A stretch of DNA of 64,000 bases, from the NCBI GenBank assembly GCA_034435375.1, contig DAOTXR010000044.1, positions 62,001-126,000 of the forward strand, read 5' to 3'. The notes under the pieces are model-generated. The model was given only the letters and a program-made list of their open reading frames with translations. It did no database searches and was not told the origin of the DNA. The DNA is from DAOTXR01 sp034435375 (GTDB lineage: Bacteria; Chloroflexota; Anaerolineae; Aggregatilineales; UBA3940). A program made the translations under genes and the position numbers. Shown here one piece after another: positions 27,338-35,648 of this stretch (position 1 is the first letter of the stretch; each line of letters begins with the position of its first letter).

Positions 27338-27712
27338 TCAATTGTCCAGGTATAGCTTGATCTTAGAGGTCAATTCTACAATGTCGATAGGCTTCGACAC
27401 ATAATCGTCACAGCCTGCATCCAATGCCCGCTCGCGATCACCTACCATCGCGTGAGCTGTGAGCGCGATAATGGGGATGTGCCCGGCGGTGACGCTGGCT
27501 TTAAGCTCGCGTGTCGCCTGCCATCCATCCTTGCGAGGCAGCGACAGGTCCATCAGGATCAGTGCAGGTAGCTCTTTGAGTGCCACTTCAACGCCCTGGA
27601 TACCGTCAGTCGCTTCCAGCACCTCGTAATCCAAGGCTCCCAGCAGATCGGCAATCAGGGTGCGGTTATCTAGATTGTCTTCGACGACCAGGATACGAGG
27701 TCGACCACTCAT
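27338..27712 (-). CDS. Single-domain response regulator (CheY-like receiver)
   Basis: 124 residues, one receiver domain only: acidic pair in VVEDNLDN, phospho-acceptor Asp in LILMDLSLPRKDGW, conserved Thr in IIALTAHAM and Lys in YVSKPIDI. No output domain, so it acts by protein contact or as a phosphate relay, probably receiving phosphate from the hybrid-lacking GAF kinase encoded 88 bases upstream. RBS GGAG before the ATG at 27712. Confidence 0.94.
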   Translation of the reverse strand: MSGRPRILVVEDNLDNRTLIADLLGALDYEVLEATDGIQGVEVALKELPALILMDLSLPRKDGWQATRELKASVTAGHIPIIALTAHAMVGDRERALDAGCDDYVSKPIDIVELTSKIKLYLDN

Positions 27713-27800
27713 GTCCGTTTCTCCGCATCTTCCGACGATATACCAGCCCTGGTCAGCGCTTTATGGGCTTTATCATACTCATCTATAATTGCCGCACCAG

Positions 27801-30587
27801 TTATTCGGATTCGCACGTTCCAACAGCTACTGGCACAAGTACGTGGAATGTGCTTCCCTTGCCAGTTTCGCTTTCTACCCAGATATCTCCCTGCATCATT
27901 GTAAGCAGCTTGCGCGTTATTGCCAGTCCCAGGCCCGTGCCACCGTACTTCCGAGTCTCCGATCCGTCAGCCTGCCGAAACTCATCAAAGATGATGACCT
28001 GATCCTTCGGCGCGATGCCGATCCCCGTGTCCACAAACTCGAAATGAACAAAAGCCTTCTGTCCACGTTCATCGGTTCTGGCCCGCACTCGGATGCCGCC
28101 CGTGTCGGTGAATTTGACAGCATTGGATAGCAAGTTGGTAAAAATCTGGCGCAGCCGTTGCCCATCGGCCCATACACACGGGAGTTCTTCTGCAATTTCC
28201 TGCTGGATGGTCAGCCCTTTTTCGATGATCTGTGGCTCGATCGAGGCTATCACTGCCCCAAGCTCCTGCACAGCATCTACTGCTTGGTAGTGAAGCTCCA
28301 GTCGGCCCGCTTCGATCTTGGACAAGTCGAGCAGATCGTCGATCAACGCCAGCAATTGCTGGGCGTTGCGTTTGACTTTTTGCAGACGGTCTTCTTGCTT
28401 TTCGGTGAGCGTCCCGTACAGGCGACTCAGAAGCGCGTCAGTGAAACCCATAATGCTGTGCATGGGAGTGCGCAGTTCATGGCTGATGTTAGCCACAAAC
28501 TCACTCTTGAGACGGTTGGCCCTGGCAAGTTCTTCTGCACGCTGGTTCAGCATCTCGACCATCATGGCGTTGTCAAGCGCAATTGAGAGCTGGTTGGCCA
28601 GCGCGGCCACCAGCGAAATATCGTCGGATGTGAAAATATGCCCCCGACGATCATCGAGTACTTCGAGTGCTCCCACCAGCCTTTCGCGACAGATCAAAGG
28701 AGCCAGCACAGCGCGAGTGTAGCCCATCTGCATCAGGCGGGCCTGCTCCTGTTCCACGTTGGGCACTTCTTCGGCCACATGGAGCAGTTCGCCCAGGTTG
28801 AGCGCAGCACGCATTGTGGGATACCCCTCAAGATTGATTGGCCCCAGCCACGGGGGCGGCTCCAGCACATCCGGGTCGCAGACATCTGCCTCCGGATGGA
28901 GTATGCCTTCTCGGTGCAAGTAGATGGCGCATCGGCTGGCCTGCAAGGCGCGGCGCACCTCTTGTACGGATTGTTGGAGCAGCGTGGTGCGATCAACCCA
29001 CGTGTTGGCTGCTTCGGCCATTCGCCTCAGGATGATCTCACGGCGAAGCTGGCGCCGGGCGCTCTCCTGGAGACGTGTGCGCTCCAGCTCAATGGCAGCT
29101 TGGTTGACCAGCGTCTGCGCCAACCGAAGGTCGGCTTCAGTGAATCGGCGAGTCTCGCGGTCCTCCATCCAGCCCAGCAGACCTAACGGATGGTCGGCGG
29201 CAATGAGCGGCATCACAAGCGCCGTTCGCTGCCCTAGCCTGCGCAGCAGTTCGGCCTCTGGCGATTGGTCGCCGGAGGCTTCGGTGCCAATGCTAAGGGG
29301 GTAGCGCATGTGCAACGCCAGCAGAAGCGATGGATAGTCCTTGACGAACAATGTCTCAGGGAGGTCTCTGAGGGCGTCAGGTCGGGCTGCTTGGGCGCTC
29401 ACGTAAGAGCTTTGCAGCGTCAGTGTGCCCTTGTCGGAGTCGTAGAACCAGAGACAGCACGCCGAGGTCTGCTGGGCATGCGCGAGCTGGTACACAATGG
29501 CCTCTGTCAGACCGCGTACATCACGGATGGACCCCAGATCGTTGCCGATCTGTAGGACTATAGATTGTTCCTGGAAGCGCTTGTAGGCCTGGTCATATAG
29601 ACGTGCATTCTCCACCGCAGCGCCGATCTGAGCAGCCAGCGTCTCCAGTACTAGTAAGTCGGTCTCGTCGAATGCCCCGACGCTCCGGTTGAGCACCTGG
29701 AGTACTCCAGCAACCCGCTCGCCAGACCTAATTGGTACGGTCAGCGCCGATCGGAAGCGTTCCATCTGTTGGGGGGCAAACAGATAGTAGTCTGGATCGA
29801 GAGATAAGTCGCGCGTGATAGCCGACTGCCCTGTCCGTGCCACCCGCCCAGCGATGCCACGTGTCGTCGGAAAGCGGAAGTTGTTCTCAATGGAGTCAGC
29901 TTCGTCTGAGGCCATGGCCATCAGGGTCAGGTGGGATCCATCGTGAGTGAAGACCTGCACCATGCCGTAGCCCAGTTTCTGCCGGATACGTGCTGCCGCC
30001 CACACATACAGCCGATCTGGGTTCAGGTCGGCGGTAAGCTCGCCACCGATCTGACTGATCAGGCGTATCAGCTCTGCCTGCCGTCGCCCATGAGCGGTGA
30101 GCTGCACATAAGCCATGCCCAGCCCTATCTGCTCAGCGGTCGCTTCCACGAGAGCGCGTTCGTCGTCCGAAAAGGCGAGGGGTTGATTGCGCCCAACCAA
30201 CAACACGCCACTGTGCTGCTGGTGAGATCCCAGAGGCATGATCAGCACACTGCTCACCTGCAGCAGTTCGATCAGGTTACGATCGGACAACTGATCGACA
30301 GCAGCCAAATCAGCGCTGACGAATGCCTGGCGCGTGCGATAGGCGGAGGCGATCATGTCTGGTACACCGAGAGGGTAACGGGGCAGCTCAGTGTCAGACG
30401 CTAGGCCGTGAATCGAGTGTGGGTACGGGATCAGAAGACCAGTGCTAGGGTCGAACAACCAGATGACGATCACTTGGGCGGCAAGGGCTTCGGCGATTGC
30501 TCCGGACGCAGCAGTGAGCAATTCATCAGGAGTGGACGCTGCCTCGACTAGGCGGGCCATCTGCCGCAGAAGCTCGGCTTTGTGCAT
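27801..30587 (-). CDS. Soluble sensor histidine kinase with four GAF domains
   Basis: 928 residues from the ATG at 30587 (GGAGGGTG upstream). No membrane helix, so cytoplasmic. Four GAF-like domains at about 5-150, 170-330, 345-510 and 530-690, each with the closing GVL-VLN or GALEVL strand; then HisKA with FVANISHELRTPMHSIMGF, and HATPase_c with N box NLLSNAVKFTDTG, G1 VDTGIGIAPKD and G2 GGTGLGLAITRKL. Catalytically complete. Ligand of the GAFs unknown (cyclic nucleotide, gas, redox or light via chromophore). The group of kinase, receiver, receiver-GAF and lipoprotein follows on the same strand. Confidence 0.95.
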   Translation of the reverse strand: MHKAELLRQMARLVEAASTPDELLTAASGAIAEALAAQVIVIWLFDPSTGLLIPYPHSIHGLASDTELPRYPLGVPDMIASAYRTRQAFVSADLAAVDQLSDRNLIELLQVSSVLIMPLGSHQQHSGVLLVGRNQPLAFSDDERALVEATAEQIGLGMAYVQLTAHGRRQAELIRLISQIGGELTADLNPDRLYVWAAARIRQKLGYGMVQVFTHDGSHLTLMAMASDEADSIENNFRFPTTRGIAGRVARTGQSAITRDLSLDPDYYLFAPQQMERFRSALTVPIRSGERVAGVLQVLNRSVGAFDETDLLVLETLAAQIGAAVENARLYDQAYKRFQEQSIVLQIGNDLGSIRDVRGLTEAIVYQLAHAQQTSACCLWFYDSDKGTLTLQSSYVSAQAARPDALRDLPETLFVKDYPSLLLALHMRYPLSIGTEASGDQSPEAELLRRLGQRTALVMPLIAADHPLGLLGWMEDRETRRFTEADLRLAQTLVNQAAIELERTRLQESARRQLRREIILRRMAEAANTWVDRTTLLQQSVQEVRRALQASRCAIYLHREGILHPEADVCDPDVLEPPPWLGPINLEGYPTMRAALNLGELLHVAEEVPNVEQEQARLMQMGYTRAVLAPLICRERLVGALEVLDDRRGHIFTSDDISLVAALANQLSIALDNAMMVEMLNQRAEELARANRLKSEFVANISHELRTPMHSIMGFTDALLSRLYGTLTEKQEDRLQKVKRNAQQLLALIDDLLDLSKIEAGRLELHYQAVDAVQELGAVIASIEPQIIEKGLTIQQEIAEELPCVWADGQRLRQIFTNLLSNAVKFTDTGGIRVRARTDERGQKAFVHFEFVDTGIGIAPKDQVIIFDEFRQADGSETRKYGGTGLGLAITRKLLTMMQGDIWVESETGKGSTFHVLVPVAVGTCESE

Positions 30588-30650
30588 GGGCACCCTCCAT
30601 CCCGGCGGGCGATTGCACTGTCCTGGCAGATGCTTCGCCAAGACAGAGAG

Positions 30651-31190
30651 TTACAGCTTGGGTGGTTGGAAGGTCGATTGATACAGACGGATGGCGTGCT
30701 CGATCCGCTCCTTGGCAAACTTGGCGTTCTCCCATCCCACCACCTCGATGCGCACGCCCTCTAGGTCCTTGTAAACCGAGAAGAAGTGGGCTACTTCGCT
30801 GAGGAAGTGCTTAGGAACGTCAGCGAGATCGTGGTAGTCCTGGTACAGGGGGTCTTTGTCGGGGACGGCTAGGACCTTGTCGTCTGGCTGACCTCGATCC
30901 AGCATGCGGAACAGGCCAATCGGACGTACTTCGATGATGCAGCCGGGAAATGTTGGCTCATTGATCATCACAATGATGTCAAGTGGATCGCCGTCTTCAT
31001 AGAAAGTTCGTGGAATCAGTCCATAGTCGCCTGGATAGTACAACGACGAGTACAGCACGCGGTCCAGTTTGATCACCCCCGCCTGCTTGTGATACTCGTA
31101 TTTGTTTCGACTCCCTTTGGGGATCTCAACAATGGTGTACACCACCTCAGGGGCAGCAGGGCCAGGGGGAAGCTCATGCCACAGGTTCAT
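30651..31190 (-). CDS. ppa: Inorganic pyrophosphatase
   Basis: Hydrolyses pyrophosphate to phosphate, pulling biosynthetic reactions forward. 179 residues from the ATG at 31190 (MNLWHELPPGP); a longer in-frame start has no RBS and overlaps the upstream gene. Family I motifs: EIPKGSRNKYEYHK, the metal site DGDPLDIIV, DKDPLYQDYHDL and the late Tyr/Lys residues. It follows the YgiT-type gene by four bases. It competes for the PPi that the PPi-type PFK in this window would use. Confidence 0.95.
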   Translation of the reverse strand: MNLWHELPPGPAAPEVVYTIVEIPKGSRNKYEYHKQAGVIKLDRVLYSSLYYPGDYGLIPRTFYEDGDPLDIIVMINEPTFPGCIIEVRPIGLFRMLDRGQPDDKVLAVPDKDPLYQDYHDLADVPKHFLSEVAHFFSVYKDLEGVRIEVVGWENAKFAKERIEHAIRLYQSTFQPPKL

Positions 31191-31194
31191 AGTT

Positions 31195-31476
31195 TCATGT
31201 GCTCCACCGTCTGTGTACGACGGATAGCGCATTGGGTTCGCGGGTAGGACTCTGCTCTTCGTTGGCTTCGGATGGCACCGACTCAATCCCCAGCAGCATC
31301 TCCAGGTGTGTGATCATGTACTCGTCGTACATGATGTCGCCACAGACATCGCACACCCAGATGGATGCGTTGGGCATCAGGACAAGGTATCCGTTGAACC
31401 AATCGGCGTAAGTCGTTCGCCTCTCCTGCCGGGTCCCAATGTGACATATTGTGCACCGTTTGTCTGCTGTGTTCAC
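31195..31476 (-). CDS. YgiT-type zinc-finger protein
   Basis: 93 residues with two CxxC pairs (CTIC and CDVC) spaced about 33 residues apart around a Tyr/Trp-rich core, the YgiT/MqsA zinc-finger domain. No helix-turn-helix follows, so it lacks the DNA-binding half of MqsA, and no MqsR-like toxin is next to it. Start ATG overlaps the lepB stop (31473-31476). Likely a zinc-binding protein of unknown role in the lepB-ppa operon. Confidence 0.85.
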   Translation of the reverse strand: MNTADKRCTICHIGTRQERRTTYADWFNGYLVLMPNASIWVCDVCGDIMYDEYMITHLEMLLGIESVPSEANEEQSPTREPNALSVVHRRWST

Positions 31477-32234
31477 GGACGATCTCCCCCCGACGCCACT
31501 GTGCTGTAGACGTAGTGCGGAATGACCCCCCAGTACTGGGGCGGCCAGTAAGACACCCAGGCCTTACCTACAATATACTTCTCTTCCAGCATCCCCCAAC
31601 TGCGCGAGTCGCTGGAACTGTTGCGGTTGTCACCCAGAACAAAATAACTGTCCTCCGAGACAATCCATGTGCCCGTCCGATTGCGGTATGGCACAAGCAT
31701 CTCTGGAGCGACATAAGGCTCCTCGAGCGGAACATCGTTGATAAACACCGTGCCGTTCTCGTCGATCCGAACTGTCTCGCCTGGCATCCCAATGATCCGT
31801 TTCACGTAATCGTCGGCAGGGTTGCCAGGAAAATCAAATACGACAATGTCACCACGCTGGATGCTCCCTAGCCGCACCAGCGAACCCACTTGCAGGTAGG
31901 CCAGTCGGTTTACGATCAAAAACTGGCCAGTATGCAGGTTAGGTTTCATGCTGTCACCCTCGACCACATAACGGGCAGTGGTCAGATTGACAGCCAGCCA
32001 GATGCCAACAGCAAGTAAAACGGTTTCAACGATCTCGTAGACTATTGACTTCAAGCCGCCGTGTGACGTTGTTTTTTCTTCCTCATGTGACAGGTCCTCC
32101 GGCGGTTGGGTGACCTGATCGCCTTCATGCACTAGCGCAGATTCGGTTGCTGCCTCGCTTCCCGACATCAGTGGTTCTGAGTAGCTCACATCCACATCCA
32201 CCTGAAATGTTTTAGCAAAAGCCCTTTCGGTCAA
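31473..32234 (-). CDS. lepB: Signal peptidase I
   Basis: Cleaves signal peptides of Sec and Tat substrates at the outer face of the membrane. Up to 253 residues: acidic cytoplasmic N-terminal tail (about 60), one membrane helix (IVETVLLAVGIWLAVNL), catalytic Ser in VEGDSMKPNL, catalytic Lys in YVKRIIGMPGE and the box LGDNRNSSSDSRSWG. The start is uncertain: the TTG at 32234 has GAGG three bases upstream; a GTG at 32189 has AGGTGG eight bases upstream and would remove 15 residues. A good promoter lies just upstream. Confidence 0.94.
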   Translation of the reverse strand: MTERAFAKTFQVDVDVSYSEPLMSGSEAATESALVHEGDQVTQPPEDLSHEEEKTTSHGGLKSIVYEIVETVLLAVGIWLAVNLTTARYVVEGDSMKPNLHTGQFLIVNRLAYLQVGSLVRLGSIQRGDIVVFDFPGNPADDYVKRIIGMPGETVRIDENGTVFINDVPLEEPYVAPEMLVPYRNRTGTWIVSEDSYFVLGDNRNSSSDSRSWGMLEEKYIVGKAWVSYWPPQYWGVIPHYVYSTVASGGDRP

Positions 32235-32263
32235 ACACCTCAGTTCTATCTGTTCCGCTTCGG

Positions 32264-32292
32264 ATTATAGACCTGCCGACCCAGCGTGCCAA
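32264..32292 (-). promoter_or_regulatory. Sigma70-type promoter of lepB
   Basis: On the minus strand TTGGCA (32292-32287), 17-base spacer, perfect TATAAT (32269-32264). Transcription would start near 32257, giving a short leader before lepB. Confidence 0.75.
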
Positions 32293-32323
32293 CATCCGCC
32301 GGCAGTTCGCCATGATAAGGAGT

Positions 32324-32350
32324 CGAGGACCAGCAGAATGCTGGTCCTCG
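32324..32350 (-). terminator. Hairpin terminator after valS
   Basis: Perfect 12-bp stem CGAGGACCAGCA/TGCTGGTCCTCG with a 3-base loop, 30 bases past the valS stop. The following bases are only modestly T-rich (ACTCCTTATC), so it is less canonical than other terminators here. Confidence 0.65.
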
Positions 32351-32381
32351 GATGCGTGGTCAGGCACTCTTGGGTGGATGA

Positions 32382-35036
32382 TCATGAAAGCGCACTGAGC
32401 CTTTCCTCCAACGCTGCACGAGATGCACGCAGGCCCTCCAGCTTGTCACGCTCGCGCTGGACCACGGCTGTCGGTGCCTTGCTGGTGAAACTGTCATTGC
32501 TAAGCAGGTCTTCGCAACGGGCGATCTGCGCCAGGAGGGCGTCTAGCTCCTTTTGTAGGCGCTGTTGCTCCGCGGATAGGTCCACTAGATCCGCCAATGG
32601 CACAAAGGCTATCACGCCTTCCACTGTCACAGAAGCAGCCTGGACAGGTTCTTCGCTGAGAGCTGCTGCGATCTCGAGCTGGCTATCCTCGATGTTGGCA
32701 AGTCGAGAGATCAGAGAACGGTGCTCGTTGAGCATGTTGGCCCATCCACCTGCGCTGATCGCAGCGGCAACCCGTCGCGCAGGCTCCACTTTATACTCAG
32801 CCCGGATGTTGCGGATGCCCCGGATCAGCCCCATAAGCAGGTTCATGTGCTCCTCGGCCTCGTCATCGAAGAACGACTCATCCATCTCCGGCCAGCAGGC
32901 AATGATCAGCGCCTCGCCCTCATGAGGGATGTGCTGCCAGATCTCCTCTGTGACGAAGGGGATGAAAGGATGGAGCATCCGTAAGCACTGATCGAGCACA
33001 TAGACGAGCACATGGCGCGTGCGGGATTTGGCGGCCTCGTCGCTGCTGTAGAGGGCAATCTTGCTGATCTCGATGTACCAGTCTGCATATTCGCCCCACA
33101 AGAATTCGTAGATCTGCCGACCTGCCTCACCGTAGAGGTACGTATCAAACAGGCGATTCACGTCCCGGATCAGGTGGTGTAGGCGGCTCAGAATCCAACG
33201 ATCGGGCATGGATAGCCCTTCACGTGGCGGCTGGCCCGTTGGTTCATCGCCATCCAAATTGCTCACCAGGAAGCGAGCAGCATTCCATATCTTGTTGGCA
33301 AAGTTGCGGTTGGAGGCAATGCGCTCGACAGCTAGATTCATGTCGTTGCCGGGTGACGAGCCGGTCAGCAGAGTAAAGCGCAATGCATCTGTTCCGTATA
33401 CATCCATGACCTCGATGGGGTCGATCACGTTGTTGGCCGTCTTGCTCATCTTGTTGCCGTGCTCATCTCTGACCAGGCCATGCAAGTACACCGTGTGGAA
33501 TGGCACCTTGCCAGTGAATGACAGACCCATCATGACCATGCGCGCCACCCAGAAGAACAGGATGTCGTAACCAGTTTCCATCAAGGTGGTCGGGTAGTAA
33601 CGTTGCAGGTCAGGGGTCTCCTCTGGCCAACCGAGTGTGCTGAAGGGCCATAGTCCTGAGCTGAACCACGTGTCCAGCACATCGGCATCCTGCTCAATGT
33701 GAGGTGAGCCGCAGGCTTCGCACTCGGTCGGGTCTTCGCGGGCTACAGTGATGTGGTCGCAGTCCTGGCAGTACCAGGCTGGAATGCGATGTCCCCACCA
33801 AAGTTGGCGGCTGATGCACCACGGCTCGATGTTCGTCAGCCAGTGTTCCCACACCTTGATAAACCGCTCCGGCACGATCCGGATGCGGCCATCGCGCACT
33901 GCTTCCAGCGCCATATGTGCCGGGCCACTCACATCCACGAACCACTGGGTGCTGATCATTGGCTCGATCAGCTCGCCGCCGCGTTGAGCCACGGGCACGC
34001 TGTGGGTGTAAGGCTCTGTCTTAAGCGTCAGCCCAGCCGCCTGCATGTCGGCCCACAGTCTGTCACGTGCCACAAAGCGATCCAGACCGGCGTAGGGGCC
34101 TGCATTCTCATTAAGCGTAGCATCCCGATTCAGAATGTTGATAACCTCCAGCCCATGCCGCTCGCCGATGGCATAGTCGTTCGGGTCATGGGCAGGGGTG
34201 ATCTTCAGTGCACCAGTGCCAAACTCCACATCCACGTACTCGTCAGCGATCACTGGGATCTCACGATTGAGAATCGGCACGATGGCCGTCCTACCGACAT
34301 ATCGACTATAGCGTTCGTCAGAGGGGTGCACAGCCACCGCTGTGTCACCCAGGATGGTCTCTGGGCGTGTCGTCGCCACCGGGATGTACTCGTGGCTTTC
34401 CTTGAGTTTGTACTTGAAGTAGTACAGTGTACCCTGCTCCTCGACACGCTCCACTTCCAGATCGCTCACAGCAGTCTGTAGGTTGGGTGACCAATTGATC
34501 ATGCGCGTACCGCGGTAGATCAGCCCCTGCTCGTACCAGGACACGAACGCCTCGCGCACGGCACGGCTGAGGCCCTCGTCGAGGGTAAAGCGCTCACGGT
34601 CCCAATCGCAACTCGCCCCCAGCCGCCGAAGTTGCTCAACGATCCGTCCTCCATACTTGTGCTTCCATTCCCAGGTACGGCGCAGAAACTCCTCACGTCC
34701 CACGGCTTCGCGGCTGGTGCCTTCATCCCGCAGCATCTTCTCCACTTGGAGTTGCGTGGCGATCCCGGCATGATCGGAGCCTGGGACCCATAGCGCCGCA
34801 TAGCCCTTCATGCGGGCGTGTCGGATCATCATGTCCTCGAGAGCCACAAACAAAGCGTGACCCTGATGCAGTGCGCCGGTTACATTGGGCGGGGGGATGC
34901 TGATCACGTAAGGCTGGGCATCCGGTCCGGCTATTTCTGGCTTGAACCAACCGTTCTTCCACCACCACTGGTAAAGCCGCTGCTCAGTTGCCTTGAAGTC
35001 GTAGGTTTTGGGCATCTCTTTCGCTTGGATTGCCAT
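32382..35036 (-). CDS. valS: Valyl-tRNA synthetase
   Basis: Charges tRNA-Val and edits mischarged threonine. 884 residues: class I signature as PPPNVTGALHQGHAL (HIGH variant HQGH), CP1 editing domain (TTRPETILGDTAVAVHP), zinc-like CQDCDH...CEACGS, KMSKTANNVIDP (KMSKS variant), and the C-terminal coiled-coil arm (LVDLSAEQQRLQKELDALLA). ATG at 35036. Regulated by the T-box riboswitch in its leader. Confidence 0.98.
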   Translation of the reverse strand: MAIQAKEMPKTYDFKATEQRLYQWWWKNGWFKPEIAGPDAQPYVISIPPPNVTGALHQGHALFVALEDMMIRHARMKGYAALWVPGSDHAGIATQLQVEKMLRDEGTSREAVGREEFLRRTWEWKHKYGGRIVEQLRRLGASCDWDRERFTLDEGLSRAVREAFVSWYEQGLIYRGTRMINWSPNLQTAVSDLEVERVEEQGTLYYFKYKLKESHEYIPVATTRPETILGDTAVAVHPSDERYSRYVGRTAIVPILNREIPVIADEYVDVEFGTGALKITPAHDPNDYAIGERHGLEVINILNRDATLNENAGPYAGLDRFVARDRLWADMQAAGLTLKTEPYTHSVPVAQRGGELIEPMISTQWFVDVSGPAHMALEAVRDGRIRIVPERFIKVWEHWLTNIEPWCISRQLWWGHRIPAWYCQDCDHITVAREDPTECEACGSPHIEQDADVLDTWFSSGLWPFSTLGWPEETPDLQRYYPTTLMETGYDILFFWVARMVMMGLSFTGKVPFHTVYLHGLVRDEHGNKMSKTANNVIDPIEVMDVYGTDALRFTLLTGSSPGNDMNLAVERIASNRNFANKIWNAARFLVSNLDGDEPTGQPPREGLSMPDRWILSRLHHLIRDVNRLFDTYLYGEAGRQIYEFLWGEYADWYIEISKIALYSSDEAAKSRTRHVLVYVLDQCLRMLHPFIPFVTEEIWQHIPHEGEALIIACWPEMDESFFDDEAEEHMNLLMGLIRGIRNIRAEYKVEPARRVAAAISAGGWANMLNEHRSLISRLANIEDSQLEIAAALSEEPVQAASVTVEGVIAFVPLADLVDLSAEQQRLQKELDALLAQIARCEDLLSNDSFTSKAPTAVVQRERDKLEGLRASRAALEERLSALS

Positions 35037-35160
35037 TTTCGCTTCCTATCTTCTCATCTGATGTGGATCGCAGGGCACACACACAGCCGCCGTTGACCTA
35101 GACCATCAACACTGTCCTCAACTGCCGACACGTGTACCATCCCTCTCGTAATTTGCACAA

Positions 35161-35478
35161 CACCAAAGCCCCTTTCGCCGCTAAGGGCGAAAGGGGCCAT
35201 CCTTTCGTGGTACCACCTTAGTTCTGTGCCAAGACCTCGCGCTCTCTGCACAGCACTCTGCGCGCGGTAACGGGCGCGACCCGAAACACACCTACTGAGC
35301 ATGCCTCGCGGCATGCTGTTCGGCATGTTGGCTCATGAGCGACCTTCGGCAGGTGCGACAGCGGAGGCTTCCAGCCTGTGGCCTGTCCTTCTCTATCTGG
35401 CGCTAGACCGATGGTTGAACCGTCGGTCTCCTGCCTACTCCTCTCACTCCTCGCCGTTGGTGTGATGTGCTTATTGTT
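35161..35478 (-). ncRNA. T-box riboswitch upstream of valS
   Basis: The leader carries the conserved T-box AAGGTGGTACCACG (complement of 35219-35206), whose UGGU can pair with the uncharged ACCA end of tRNA-Val, followed by a terminator stem GCCCCTTTCGCC/GGCGAAAGGGGC (35168-35197) and a short T run. The antiterminator and terminator share sequence, as in other T-boxes. A GUC triplet (complement of 35343-35341) just after GAAG is a plausible valine specifier codon in Stem I. Low charged tRNA-Val should allow read-through into valS. The exact Stem I fold was not computed. Confidence 0.9.
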
Positions 35479-35485
35479 ACGCAGA

Positions 35486-35515
35486 AGTGTAACACAAGGT
35501 TTTGATCGATGTCAA
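35486..35515 (-). promoter_or_regulatory. Sigma70-type promoter of the T-box/valS transcript
   Basis: On the minus strand a perfect TTGACA (35515-35510), 18-base spacer, TACACT (35491-35486). It fires into the T-box leader, with a start near 35478. Confidence 0.8.
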
Positions 35516-35582
35516 CCGTGGAACACAAAGAGTTGACAGCTTCATAGCTTCATCTTGCGGCGTCAGTTGATCGGCAAACATA

Positions 35583-35611
35583 TTGCAAACGATATACAAA
35601 AACGATACATT
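35583..35611 (+). promoter_or_regulatory. Candidate promoter of the carotenoid operon
   Basis: TTGCAA (35583-35588), 17-base spacer, TACATT (35606-35611), 38 bases before the crtI ATG. The spacer contains two AACGATA copies (35588-35594 and 35601-35607) and a nearby TATCG, a possible regulator site. Both boxes match consensus only 4 of 6. Confidence 0.45.
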
Positions 35612-35648
35612 CATATCGAGCAGCCTATGAGAACTGCGAGGCATCCAG

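Noticed and set aside
35054..35326. Minus-strand 90-codon ORF upstream of valS
   Set aside because: It overlaps the T-box leader, whose RNA elements explain the sequence better.
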